A DNA stretch of 64,000 bases from Massariosphaeria phaeospora (GCA_011032825.1 JAADJZ010000002.1:434001-498000); one strand, 5' to 3'. Shown: positions 9,296 to 20,204, numbered from the stretch's first letter. The notes: generated from the letters alone by a model not told the origin. A program made the numbers and translations.

Positions 9296-11956
9296 ATGAG
9301 TTACGATCCACGACTGGCTAGCCGGCCATACGCCGCGCCACCAGAAGATGATGACGACGATACACATGCGGGAACAGGCTCGGTGCGGGCAGCGCGGGAA
9401 AGAGTACAGACGGCGCAAACTCGAGGACCAGTGGCGGACAGGTCGCGGATAGTTGGACTTCCTCAAAGGCCAAATCAGCTCGTCTCACAGTTCTCAGCTG
9501 AAGGCCGACCGCAGCAGCAACAAAACCTGGTGTTACCAACTAACAGGAATAACGAGAATGCCCCATCACCGTCTCCTCAATGGCCTCTCTCGAACAATTT
9601 TGAAGACGTGCTGGACTCCTCTCCGCGCCCGCAACCTAGCTCTTTCCCAAAGGCACCTAGTCGAGGACCTCCGCCGCAGCGACCTCCTCGCCCAGTGTCG
9701 GACGATTTGCCTACTCAACCTATCTCGCCTGGCTATCGCGAGTCTTATCAGAGTGACGAAATGTTCTCTCCAGCTGCAGCGAGTCAATCCTCTCGGCCCC
9801 TCACTACCTCCTCGGCTGCCTCAGAGGCCTCATCCTTGGGCTCAATACCCGATTTCCCTGTACCCCAGCCGCCCATGCCAACAATGCAACCAGTTCCGCG
9901 AAGGATGCCCAGTCTCGGTCCACCGCCTTCCGCACGGAGGGGTCCTCCGTCCTATTACAACCAGCAGCTGTCATATGTAGCACCCATCGAAGAAGAACAA
10001 GAGATACGTTCTGCCACGATACGGTCGCTTCATGGATCATTCGCTTCTAGCAATGTGATCCCTATGAACGCGGAAGATTTTTATCTTGAGGAAGACGGCC
10101 TACGATCGGACGACGACGAGACCATCACTAGCGACTACGGACGAGATTCGAGAGCGAGCGATCACGACGATCAAAGCGGACTCATGCAGCAACCGACGCT
10201 TGTCCGGCAGGCGAGCTTAGGAAGGAGGACAAAGCCATCACTGATGACAATCAGATCGGTGGATAGCTTAGGGGACAGGGGCGGGGGTCAAATGAAACGC
10301 AAACCAGTGAATCCCGATATTCCTCATGCTGGTAGCGCAGTGGGCATCGGCGGTGCAATGTTAGCAGCAAGAGAAGGCATCTCTGGGCAAACCCCATCTA
10401 GTCCATCAAGCCTGTTCCGGGGCGCCGGAACGGGATTACTCGACAATTCGTCCTCATCCGATTCCCTGAACTCATCAAACAAGGTCAATTCTCATAGATT
10501 TCTAGACCCAGAGAAGGCTGTACTAGATCCCGCAGTACATCCACTCCAACAACAAAGTACACCACCAGATCGTGAAGCAAAGCGTCGACCACCCCGGCTC
10601 GATCTTGATGCTGTGCGAGATGCCGAAGCGCGAGGTAGCCTGACAAGCCTTCCGGAACTAATAAGAAGGGCCACTAGGTTGGCTGCGAACCTAGATCGCG
10701 GAAAGACTGCCAGCCGGATGGGTTTAGATTTCTGGGAATCTGGAGGACCAGAAAAGACGAAATTGGATGCCCGACGTTCGGGCTCTCTCTCGGATATGCT
10801 CAGGGCCTTTCCTCCTCCTGGTGAAGCCACTCCTGCCGGAGACCGATCTCACACGCCCAACAATCAGCGGGTGCGCAAATGGCCCTCGGACGGTCGCGGA
10901 GGCTCTGCGCTCGGTGATCGCAAGTCCAATAGGCGTCGTAGATGCTGTGGTATGCCCATGTGGACCTTCGTCACACTCTTGATCGTACTCTTGTTTCTGA
11001 TTGCTGCCGCTGTCGTTATACCAGTCGCTCTTATCGTTCTTCCCAGGCTGAGGGATGCTCAACAAAATGCAGCTCAGCGCACCCAAGGAGCAGGCGATAA
11101 CAATAATGACAACAATAATAACAACGATAATAACAACAATAACAATAACAGCAATCCTCCAGCTCCAGTACCAACCAGTGGTGGCCAGAGCAATGATCAA
11201 TGCGATGGAATCGTCACATGCCAAAATAGTGGCGTGGCAATCATGAACCCCGATCAGTCGTGCAACTGCGTTTGCATTAACGGCTTCACAGGAAGGACAT
11301 GCGGTACAGAAGGAGATGCTGGGTGCACTACAACCAATATTGCGGGCACCGCCAACAACGCTACAGTTGGAACCGGTATTCCGCGTCTTGTAGACAGCGC
11401 GCAGAGTAACTTCAGCATTCCCCTAGATTCTTCTCGTCTTCTGTCGTTGTTTTCCGGGCTCGCCCTCAGCTGCACGGCGGAGAATGCGCTTATCACCTTC
11501 AACGGCCTCGCGTCTCGTGCCATCTCACAGAGTTCCATACCAATCATGGTAGATACGAGCATCGAACCGTCGCGGTCTCTGCCGCTTCTAGAAGCTGCCC
11601 ACCCGGAACAGAACCCGCCTAAGTTGGAAAAGCGACAGGCCGTAGGGCCTCCTGGAGCTGCCGACGGAACCCCAGACCCTGGGCCGAGTGCAACGCCCAC
11701 TCCAAGGCAGCCAGTTTCGAGCAATGCGACTGCGATCGACTTTGCGCGTATCGCCATACTGCTTATCTTGCAAGAGACTGGCGAGCTGGACACAGCGGCC
11801 ACTGCGCAAGAAGCAATTCAAGATTTCCTTGTCAACGATCGCAACGGTAACAACGACGATAGCACGATCAATGTTAATCCTTTCGAGATCGACCTGGTCA
11901 ATTTCTCGATTGCATTCCAGAACGGTACAACCATCCCCTCTACCACAACAACCTAA
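9296..11956 (+). CDS. Single-pass membrane protein with EGF-like ectodomain
   Basis: Intronless frame of 886 residues from an ATG at 9296. Residues 1-550 are acidic, Pro/Ser-rich and probably disordered and cytosolic (PPPQRPPRP, SSSSDSLNSS). A strong hydrophobic helix follows at about 556-582 (starting MWTFVTLLIVLL), preceded by a basic, Cys-containing patch RRRRCCG. Then comes an Asn/Asp tract at 11095-11150, and a Cys-rich EGF-like module at about 636-668 with CDGIVTC, CNCVC and GFTGRTC. The remaining C-terminal part carries Asn-x-Ser/Thr sites and would be outside the cell. The layout suggests a type II plasma-membrane protein with a wall-facing sensor or adhesion part. Fungal proteins with this arrangement are known only as EGF-domain proteins, so function is not assigned. 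Upstream lies a long pyrimidine-rich leader. Confidence 0.8.
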   Translation: MSYDPRLASRPYAAPPEDDDDDTHAGTGSVRAARERVQTAQTRGPVADRSRIVGLPQRPNQLVSQFSAEGRPQQQQNLVLPTNRNNENAPSPSPQWPLSNNFEDVLDSSPRPQPSSFPKAPSRGPPPQRPPRPVSDDLPTQPISPGYRESYQSDEMFSPAAASQSSRPLTTSSAASEASSLGSIPDFPVPQPPMPTMQPVPRRMPSLGPPPSARRGPPSYYNQQLSYVAPIEEEQEIRSATIRSLHGSFASSNVIPMNAEDFYLEEDGLRSDDDETITSDYGRDSRASDHDDQSGLMQQPTLVRQASLGRRTKPSLMTIRSVDSLGDRGGGQMKRKPVNPDIPHAGSAVGIGGAMLAAREGISGQTPSSPSSLFRGAGTGLLDNSSSSDSLNSSNKVNSHRFLDPEKAVLDPAVHPLQQQSTPPDREAKRRPPRLDLDAVRDAEARGSLTSLPELIRRATRLAANLDRGKTASRMGLDFWESGGPEKTKLDARRSGSLSDMLRAFPPPGEATPAGDRSHTPNNQRVRKWPSDGRGGSALGDRKSNRRRRCCGMPMWTFVTLLIVLLFLIAAAVVIPVALIVLPRLRDAQQNAAQRTQGAGDNNNDNNNNNDNNNNNNNSNPPAPVPTSGGQSNDQCDGIVTCQNSGVAIMNPDQSCNCVCINGFTGRTCGTEGDAGCTTTNIAGTANNATVGTGIPRLVDSAQSNFSIPLDSSRLLSLFSGLALSCTAENALITFNGLASRAISQSSIPIMVDTSIEPSRSLPLLEAAHPEQNPPKLEKRQAVGPPGAADGTPDPGPSATPTPRQPVSSNATAIDFARIAILLILQETGELDTAATAQEAIQDFLVNDRNGNNDDSTINVNPFEIDLVNFSIAFQNGTTIPSTTTT
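11095..11153 (+). repeat. AAC/AAT/GAY repeat encoding Asn/Asp tract
   Basis: About 20 consecutive Asn or Asp codons built from AAC, AAT and GAC/GAT triplets. They sit between the membrane helix and the EGF-like module of the preceding gene and probably form a flexible stalk. Likely length-variable between strains. Confidence 0.85.
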
Positions 11957-13024
11957 TCAGTTGTACATCTCTTTCTACAAAATTTCCTTTTATGTCTTAC
12001 TATGTACCATACGACGGCGCATTGGGCTTAAGCAAGCGTCTCTTGCTTCGGGCATGTCTTCTCAGCACCGGTGCAACGGTGTTTTCTTTACTTGTTTGTT
12101 TGTTTGTCGGCATCGACCGAGTCTTATATTCCCACCCTCGTCTTGAAGACTTGAGCGCGCTTGATTGGACTGGATCTAATTTTTAGTTGGGATTTGATAT
12201 ACCCCCTTTTTGGAATGGCCATAATGATGGTGAAGAATGGATGCCTGGTGGGTGGGCTGAACTGAACTGAACTGGAAAAGTACACTTTGTATATAGACGT
12301 GCTAGTAGTGGGCATACGCATGGACGCGTTCAGCGCAAATGCTAAAATATTTCAAATCAAGCCCGAGGGTGTTTCGGATATGTTGTGAGAACTTCACTCG
12401 TTTTCCAGTGAAAGAGCTTGGCGATGGTATCGGAAGAGTTGGCTGGGCTATGTCGATATAAAAACGCTTGAAGGCTTTCTGACTGTTGTTGTAAGAGCAT
12501 GGAATACTCGTGAAAGGTTTCTCTGGTGGCGAATCATGTCCACGATCGGTTGTTTTGTCTATCAAGTTGCTGGTAGCTCTCTGCCGCCGCCCGCTTAATG
12601 TTGCCTACGACCTGTTTCCCCTGAAGGTAAGTCGATATGAGAACTCTTGAAAACTCTCTGACTGGTGTAGGAGAGCAGAATACCTGTGAAAGGTTTCTCC
12701 GGTGGTGAATCATGTTCTCGATTGGCTGCGGTATCGAGTTGCTAGTTGCTCACCGCCACCGGTTGCCCCCGACCGTTTCCCCATCAACCCTCGACCTTTC
12801 ATCACCCATCGCTACCTACTAGGATCTTCGATAAGCTCGTCGCAGTCACTCAATCTGCTGAGATAATCACGCGCGCTAAGACCCCACTATAAGATAAAAA
12901 CTTCCACCGCACGCTCGACCTTCCTCTCCGTGCACACATCGACCGCTCAACCTCTGCTCTCCAAAGCCTACAAAACCTACGATTTGTACACACACATTCC
13001 AGCAAACACACTCACTCCCTCATC
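11957..13024. other. Intergenic region with a tandem duplication
   Basis: 3' flank of the EGF-like gene and promoter of the next gene. It contains a diverged tandem repeat (listed separately). Close to the next start codon there is an AT-rich TATAAGATA-like box near 12888 and a CT-rich leader. Confidence 0.5.
12452..12785. repeat. Diverged tandem duplication, ~178-bp unit
   Basis: Two head-to-tail copies starting at about 12452 and 12630. Shared blocks in the same order are GTCGATAT, a Leu-like CTTGAA.CTCTCTGACT block, GTGAAAGGTTTCTC and GAATCATGT, then CGAT.GG..G and GAGTTGCT. Copies differ by scattered substitutions and small indels. Neither copy has a convincing reading frame. Confidence 0.65.
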
Positions 13025-14750
13025 ATGAGGCTCGTCAACATCGCCTGCGGCGCGCTGGGCATCTGCAAGATGCTCTCGCAGCCCGCCATCGTCGAGCGCC
13101 TTGACGTGACGACCATCGTGACCGAATTCGTGGCGACGCCGACTACTGTGACCGTCTCAAAGACCGTCGGTGTCATCGGTAAGTACAGCTGTTGTCAATT
13201 GGGAGATCCGTATGCTTTAATAACTAACCGCCCATCTAGCCTCTCCCATCGTCCACCGTCCGCCGCCCCTCTACATGGTCCCCTCCTCCAACTTCTACTA
13301 CCACGCCTCCCCCGAGGCCGGCGCCTTCCCTGGCCTGCTCCCCGGTACCCCCTCCTGGCCCCGCGAACTCGACATGGACCTCGGCGTGCCAATCTTCGCC
13401 TTCGGCGAGTGGCTCCAGACACCCATCAACATCACGCCATACGAGATCCTCCGCGCCGTCTTCATCTTCATGCTCGCCGCCTCCTTCTGGTCCTTCACCC
13501 GCGACGGCTTCAACGTCTACTACATGATGGGCATCATCAACTCGGTGCTGCGCGCCTGGCACATGGGCTCGTGCGTGCTGTGGACCGTCGTGTGGTACCT
13601 CGTTGCCAACCTCACCAACGACGGCAGCACCATCTTCCATATGGATCCCATGCACGGCTTGATCGGGCAGCTCACCAGATACGCGGCCATTGAGCCGACG
13701 ACACCAGTGCTGTTCCTGCTATGGGCAACGCGCTGGTTCGCACAGGGCCACTGGTTCGCAGGCCGCCACGTCCTCGTCGCCATGTGGATGGAAATCCGCC
13801 CCGGCCTCCACGACTGCTACCCCGTCCTGCTCAAGTTCCTGCACCGCGGCGCCGCCCACCTCCCGACTCTTCTCGACTCCGTCCTCTCCTCTGTGGCATC
13901 CGCCGCCTGGTACCTTGGCCGCGCTCTCCGCTTCCTAGGCGGCATCGCGCACCCCATCCGCCCCATCTGCCGCGTCTTCTGGTACGTCGTGCTCAAAGCG
14001 GGCCAGCGGCCACTCACTTGGCTCTGCTACCTCGTCATGCGCTGGGAGTCGACACTCGCCTACTGCGCGCCCAGCGAGCCCTACTGGCAGCACTGGCAGC
14101 GGGCCGCGACCCTCACGCTGCACCAGCGCATCACGCTGATCTACACCGTGCGCTCGCTCGAATCCGCGCTCGACCGGCTCTCATTCCACTTCACGCCCGC
14201 CGTCGGCGCGCAGGCCGTATCTTACCGCGCGTCGCTGCTCGCCGCCATCGACGACCTGAACTACTACCGCGCTGTCATCGACGCCATCGGCAACTACAAG
14301 CACAACCGCGACACGGGGAAGCACCCCATCTTCACGGAAACCGTCTTCGCGTCGCCGACCATCACCTTCTCGGCCGTGCCGAACGACGCCGGCTTCCACT
14401 ACAACGTGCCGAACCGCACAGCGCACACATACAACACGTACGACAACCCTGGCTCCTCGTCTGCGCTGCTCCTGCGTGGCAACATGGCGCGCCCGCGACC
14501 ACGGCAGTGGGGCGGTGTCGCGCGGCTGCCGGCGCACCTGGACGTCTTCGCCAGCGAGCACTGGGCGTTTGGCGATTTGTTCCCGGGGCTGCGCGTGCCG
14601 AGTCTCCGGGCGGCGCAGGATCCGTTCGCGCAGAAGAACCGCGTGGTTGTCAAGGACGTGGCGGCTAAGTTTGGCAGGTTGGTGGAGGATCGCGCGGTTA
14701 GGGGTGAGGGGAAGAAGTGGGCGCTGGGGGATGAGTTGACGGTCGTGTAG
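13025..14750 (+). CDS. Multi-span membrane protein, unknown function
   Basis: Two exons, 13025-13178 and 13240-14750, give 554 residues. The intron starts GTAAGT, has TAACTAAC as branch site and ends TAG; the junction codon is GCC. The N-terminus (MRLVNIACGALGICK) is weakly signal-like. Hydrophobic helices are visible around AVFIFMLAASFWSF, GSCVLWTVVWYLVANL and PVLFLLWATRWFAQ. A Trp/Arg/His-rich middle region with amphipathic helices follows. The C-terminal third is soluble. I recognise no family. Very strong third-position GC bias opens long shadow frames on both strands, including a 315-codon one at 13721-14668. Probably expressed, since the exon structure and codon bias are clean. Confidence 0.7.
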
Positions 14751-15939
14751 GCCGATTGCTCTCTCGACTTCTCATCTTGAGATTAGGTGTCTCCGTTTTG
14801 ATACTGGTTTGGTAGTAGTTCCCCCTTCCCCTTTTCCTTCTTTCCTCACTCTCACGTTGAGTTCTCTCTCTACACACAGGGTTCTCTCCTAGCGATTCTC
14901 TGGTCATCCGGTCGGCTGGCTTCTTGGCGTCGGGGGTGTATCTTTTGCTTTTACCTTTGCTTTCTGCGTTTGCTTTTACGATACCCCCTTTCTTGCTAAA
15001 GTCTAGTTGAACGGCCGGATATGATTGCGATGCCAGAGACACAGCGATAACAGAAAACTCTAAAATGACAAAAAGTATTTTAAAATAATTCCTCATCTTG
15101 GTTGTTGAAGTGCGTTTGTGTGTCTGATGTTCGTTCCAAGTTCTTAGGAAGAGTACTAACTCACTAATTGCTTATCTATCTCCATCTCCCCTCCCTTCTT
15201 CACTCCAGCTCTCTATCCCCATCCGCTCTACACCCTATCCGTCCTCGTAACCACCTACTCCCGCAACTACCTCCAACCCCCTATCTACACCCCGCCCGCT
15301 CCCACCGCCATACCTCATCCAGAGCATGCGTACCTATAGTACAAGAATAGCTCTTTTCTACATCTCTCTAGCCTTGACCCTCCTGTCTAGCCCTTGCGTA
15401 GTCTACTATCTATCGTGCGGGCATTGTCTTGTGTGATAGCTACAAAGCGTGTCAAACTATTCAGCCTAGCCTAGCTATACACCTGCTTGTATTAGCATAG
15501 CTAATCCAGAGTATACATTTTCCCACTACAAAAACAGCTCTTTCCTACACCTCTCCAGCCTTAACCCTTCTACCTAGCCTTTGTCTACTTCCCTATCTGC
15601 TATGCGTGCATGATATTGCCTGATAACTACAAAGCGCGTTGAAGCACCCAGCCTGCCGCGTATTATATTGTTTGACAGCTACATCGCGTAGCGAAGACGC
15701 CACTCGCTAGCAGTCAAAGAAGCATGTCACCATGATGCAGAGCATAGTCTTATTGGCCAATCCTGTCGGATACATTGTTCCATTTCATTTGCTAGTAGGT
15801 ACATTGCAGCAATAGCTGCGTGTTTGCATGCCGTAGTCCCATGTCTTGGACGAGGCCATTGTTTTGAAGAAGCGCTCTGAACCAGACCGCTATGATACAA
15901 AGACCCGCCTGTCCCCCTACGCTACTGTTCGCATAGTAC
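14751..15939. other. Intergenic region
   Basis: 3' flanks of two converging genes. It holds a CT-rich stretch at 15170-15320 and a diverged tandem repeat at 15316-15680. No coding region supported. Confidence 0.5.
15316..15680. repeat. Diverged tandem duplication, ~187-bp unit
   Basis: Copies start at about 15316 and 15503 with ATCCAGAG. Both contain, in order, a TACAA.AA.AGCTCTTT block, CTACA.CTCTC.AGCCTT, CTAGCC, a GTGCG.GCAT block and GATA.CTACAAAGCG. A further CAGCTACATCGCG relic near 15675 may be the start of a third copy. Non-coding. Confidence 0.65.
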
Positions 15940-17143
15940 TTAGAAAGCCAGCTCCTCCCACTCCGCATCGCTGACGAAGCCCCAGAAATAGACCGGGAGC
16001 TCGGTATAATGGCTGACTTGAGAGAAAAACGGATTAGCGGACGGGAGCTGGTGTGAAAAGGATAGAAAGTGCCTACCTCCAGCTTCTGCGCAGTTCTCGT
16101 TCGTAACGCGGCATTCGTGTGAAAACATGCGGTGTTTCTGGTCGTCGGTGGGTTTGAGACAAGGACACCACACAGTATTCCTCTCATCCAGGCTCCATTG
16201 CGACACAACGCACCCGCATGCTGGACAGATCCGAATACGGCGACCTGAGCGTAATGTGCCGGCTTCCTTCCGCTGCCATTGCCGAGGGTCGAAGTTTGGC
16301 GCATCGCATTCGAGGCATAGATCAACGAACTTGGTGGAGTGTATGTGGTTTTTTTTTTTTCTGCTTCCTCCCAGCAACGCAAAGTCTACGCCCACCGCCC
16401 GGCTTCTGTGTCGATGATGGGGGATACCGCCAAAGTAACTGCGATGCTTGACTTTGAGGCAGCGATAGCAAGCTCGGTATCTTGCGCCCGGGGGGTAACC
16501 CAACCCACGCCCTGTGTCCGCTGAGTATTCTGCTTGGACGCCTTCGTACTTCTTGTTAAGGGCTATGGCGGCGTCGACTACATCTTCAATCGCGCGCACT
16601 CGCATTCCCGGCATTGAATATTCGTTTTTAACGAGGGTCTGAAAGTAGTGATTGGTCATAGAGAGTTGAAGCGCACCTGTGTACGGGAGATGGCGGATGA
16701 TTTCAACATGGAGCTCGGTCGACAGATCGTGGAATTGAGCAGGTGGTCCTGGCGGGTTGGACGCTTTCTTGTCTGTACTGCGCCTGTGGTCATCCAAGGG
16801 TTAGCTTCAAGAAGTGTCCATTCGCGAAAGGCTGATCATGGCGACAGTGCGGACAGTACTTTTTGTCGAGGTTTTCTTCGGGCAGTTGTAGCTTCGAGGA
16901 TGGGTTGTTTTTCAAGCGGAGCGTAAGCTCATTCTGATGTATCTTCGCTGGCCGGTCTGAATTGCAGTCTTCAAACGCAGGCCGTTCCAAGCGGAACGGG
17001 AGTTCAAGTTGATGCATGGGTGGTAGAGTGTTGTCCTCGAGCACAGGATCTTGGTGCATTTTTCGTTGTTGGTCTAAGAGTTTGCGTGCGGCCCGTCTGC
17101 GTTTATACCGCAAGCTCGCCCACTGCCTCGCGGTCAAGCGCAT
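15940..17143 (-). CDS. F-box protein with Cys-rich region
   Basis: Two overlapping frames join through a 76-nt intron (16784-16859). Its donor is GTACTG, the branch site is GCTAAC and the acceptor is CACAG. Phase is kept (AA|G), giving about 375 residues. Residues 1-95 are basic and Gln-rich (RYKRRRAARKLLDQQ). The F-box is at about residues 110-140 (FHDLSTELHVEIIRHLPYTG). Then follow Cys pairs in YRACYRCLKVKHRSYFGG, VDLCLECDAP, RICPACGC and WCPC, which look like zinc-binding sites. A 60-nt stretch at 16017-16076 has a donor (GTAGGC), a CTAAT branch and an AG acceptor. It could be a second in-frame intron, shortening the protein to about 355. Likely an SCF substrate adaptor; substrate unknown. 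The alternative to the first intron is a frameshift. Confidence 0.65.
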
Positions 17144-17423
17144 GTGCGAGACGGATTAGTTAGTGCCCTGCGTGTTAGCCAGATACGGTTTTATCACGTT
17201 GTGTCTCTCGACGTGCGTTTGTGGTGGTGTTGTGAGTAAACACGGTGGGGTTGTAATATATGTACGTAGTTTAGCCGACGCGCTAAATCACGTGCCGACC
17301 GAGGCCGGGGTTATCCCGAGGTCTCGTACCTAGGTAAACAACAACAGCTGCATGTCGGCACACTGTGGATTGCAAAGTGTTCTCCTTCACATTGCGTGTT
17401 TGCCTGCATAGCTCAGCCTCAGC

Positions 17424-18151
17424 ATGCCGTCTGCTACGAATCCCGCGTCACGCTCGCCTTCGCCGACGCCCGCACCGCCTATCGCCGAAACCCCCGGCCC
17501 GCGCGCCCAAGGCCTCATCAATGTTTACAACCAGGCGGTCAAAGCATCGTTAGACAAGTGCTCAGCGGCCAATTTTGCGTCTTGTTTTCCCACCGCAGCG
17601 CAGTATAGCCCGGAAGTGCTGGACAATCTTCGAGGGCAGATAGTAGACCAACTGGAGCGCACCTGGAAAACCAATTTCGAGGACATCATGACGAGGCGCG
17701 ACGTGGTGAAGTTGCTCAACTCACTTGACCAGTGTATCGAGGATGCTCGACTGAGGAAGAAACGCGCAGAAGCGAGCGCAAACGGTGGGCCGGTGGAAGC
17801 CCCTGTACCGTAAGTCGGCACTTGAGCTTGATGCGTTCAAACATGAGGCCATGCTGATGCTGTGAACCTAGGCCTCATACGCTTTCTCCCGGTGCGATCC
17901 ACCTAGCGCACCTGATGCCGTTTCTCGAGAACCAGAGTGCGAACATGAACGAGCGACTAGCGACGACACAACAAGCCAACACCGGACTGCTCTCCACCGT
18001 TACCGCCCAACGCGCCGAGATCGAGTCGCTGGTCCGAGGTCTCGAGGGTCTTATCCAAGACCTGGAAGTGAGCGCGCAAATGATGGCCCAGGACGAGGTG
18101 CAAGAGCTGGGCAAGGAGATCAAGGAGCTCGAGACAGAAATGAAGAAATGA
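17424..18151 (+). CDS. NNF1: Kinetochore MIND-complex subunit Nnf1
   Basis: Exons 17424-17809 and 17872-18151 (intron GTAAGT..CCTAG, CC|G junction) give 221 residues. The N-terminal 30 residues are Pro/Ser-rich. They are followed by the Nnf1/PMF1 helical core, LINVYNQAVKASLDKC...FASCFPT, then QLERTWKTNFEDI, and a C-terminal coiled coil (ERLATTQQANTGLL to EIKELETEMKK). In yeasts and filamentous fungi Nnf1 pairs with Mtw1 in the MIND (Mis12) complex, which links the inner kinetochore to Ndc80 on mitotic chromosomes. Length matches the fungal family. This is a core gene and marks the left flank as ordinary chromosomal gene space. It lies divergent from the F-box gene with only about 280 bp between the start codons. 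Confidence 0.88.
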
Positions 18152-19355
18152 GGATAAGGCAGCCCTGAGAAGCACGAAAGAACAAAGGCAAGGTCAAACC
18201 GATCGGCCGTTGGACGCCAACCTCGAGACCGTTGTCTATCTGCTTGAAGGCTTCACTTGAGCCTCCAACGGGCCCCTGCGAACGGCTGGATCCACTACAA
18301 TCGAGACATGATTGTTTTAAGCTTGCAGCATCAACACGACATGCCCAGCGGGTCACGACCCCGACCGGATAAACGACCGCCGATGCGTCGTTTGGATCAC
18401 ACTACGAGGGCTCAGCCTTTCGTCGCAAGAATCCGAGGGCAGAGTCCGCGTCTTCGAGATCATGACGAAAAGGCTGCAATCCCACCACTGGGCGACAAGT
18501 CCTGCCTACTTACTCTCTCAGCTGGTAATGAAAGGCACATGTACAGCAAACATTGTGGTTTAGGTACCACCTCGGAGCCCGGAACGTCTATTGGATACAC
18601 CACATCCAGCTGCGACGTCGGTCCCAAACCCTAATACGGCTGTCACCCCGAATCTGATTCTTAAGAGCAGTTGATTGTCGCGTTTATATGGCCTCGGCTA
18701 GTTGAGATGGTCTACCTTAACAATCGGACATGACAATCGGCTGCGGGTTGTTTATTTTGGTTGCATGCATGTCTAGTCTTACCACTCTGTTGTCACGCTT
18801 GGTTGGCCACTCTGCTTGGTTTAATTTATGTTTTCTATCAAACGCGGCTAAGAGGTTATCCCCCGGAAATCGCCCCTTCGCCTGCTCCGATCCCGTTGAA
18901 CTGAGACGGAAAGGGCTTACTTAGTGCTCTTGGTTTTTCTAGCTATGCACAGCAATCGCTCCCGCAGTCAATAGCTATACGAGTAAATTTTCTACATCTG
19001 TCTCTTCCTATCGCTCACTTTTTCCCTCCTGTCTTGGCTGTGAGCCGCATTGCTGCAGCCCAACCTCCAGAAGCCGGTCCATGAATGCCGAAATCTGGGG
19101 CCCCGCGTGCTCGAAAACCAAGTTTCCAGATTGCGTTTTAATGTCAGCTTGCCCAATCCGGCAAAGTGAAGATACGATCCGGTTAACCGCTTAATTTGTT
19201 TAGAGTGGCACTATGAAAAGCAGACGACCATCATCAAGCTGTCGCGCGTGACGATGTACTCTTATAATACGAGCGCCTGCCTAGGAACCTGATTCTCTTG
19301 TGGCTTTGTTTGGTGTACGAAAAGAACGATCATCACTGAACCAGTCTGATCCAAA
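18152..19355. other. Intergenic region, promoter of the LPMO gene
   Basis: No supported gene; a 125-codon frame at 18257-18634 has no family resemblance. A TATAATA box at about 19263-19269 lies roughly 90 bp upstream of the LPMO start codon. A GC-poor stretch precedes it. Confidence 0.45.
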
Positions 19356-20204
19356 ATGAAGATCTCAACAGCCCTGAGCGTCGCGTTCGCAGCTGAAGCC
19401 GTCAACGCTGCCGCTCTCCAGCCACGCCACTGTAGGCTATGTCCAACTCATTTTTCTACGTCAACTAACATACAACACAGACACCTTCCCTTCGATTGCC
19501 GGCTCCACGGACTGGCAGTACGTCCGCCAGACTGTGAACTTCCAATCCAATGCTGGCCTCAGTGATGTCTCCTCGCCGCAAATCCGATGCTACACATCAG
19601 GAGCCAGAGGCGTCTCCACCATGAGCGTGGCGGCCGGCTCCGCCGTGAGCTTCAAGGCCAGCCCCAACATCTTCCATCCGGGCCCCGTCCAATTCTACAT
19701 GGCCAAAGTGCCATCAGGGCAAGATGTTAGCTCCTGGGATGGTTCAGGCAACGTGTGGTTCAAGATCTACGCCGAGAAAGCGACGAGCTCGGGCGGCCAA
19801 CTAAGCTGGGCCAGCTTGAGTACGTACACTTTTCCAAACATTGCATACAAACTTGCTTGCTGACTTTGGTGTTAGACAAGGCATCCGTCAGCGCCAACAT
19901 CCCCAAGTCGCTGCCCTCTGGCGACTATCTTCTGCGTATCGAGCACATTGCGCTTCACCAGGCAAGCAGCACCAACGGCGCTCAATTCTACATCTCCTGT
20001 GCACAGGTAAAGGTCACTGGCGGAGGCAGTGGCTCTCCCAGCCCGCTGGTCAGCTTTCCCGGCGCGTACAAGGCTACGGATCCCGGCATCAAAGTGAACA
20101 TCTACTCGGTAAGTAACAATGTCGTCTTTGTTATGGAGAGACACTAACTTGAACAGGGCGCCACTTCGTACACTCCTCCCGGTCCGGCTGTCTGGAGCGG
20201 TTAG
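19356..20204 (+). CDS. AA9 lytic polysaccharide monooxygenase, secreted
   Basis: Four exons (19356-19431, 19481-19819, 19876-20108, 20157-20204) in consistent phase give 231 residues. AA9 enzymes are copper enzymes that cleave cellulose or related glucans oxidatively outside the cell. A secretion signal occupies about residues 1-20. His25 begins HYTFPSIAG, the expected mature N-terminus whose amino group and side chain bind copper. The second copper histidine is in [14 protein letters not shown], and the axial Tyr is in GAQFYISC. Family hallmarks [13 protein letters not shown] and [14 protein letters not shown] and the closing PGPAVWSG are all present. There is no CBM1 or long linker, so it is a single-domain enzyme. 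Oddity: the residue before His25 is Arg (QPR|H) rather than the small residue of direct signal-peptidase cleavage, so a short propeptide may be removed first. Confidence 0.93.

Noticed and set aside
13721..14668. 315-codon plus-strand frame inside the membrane-protein gene, plus several antisense frames
   Set aside because: They overlap a spliced gene with better codon bias. Extreme third-position GC opens the other frames, and their translations are Arg/Pro/His low complexity.
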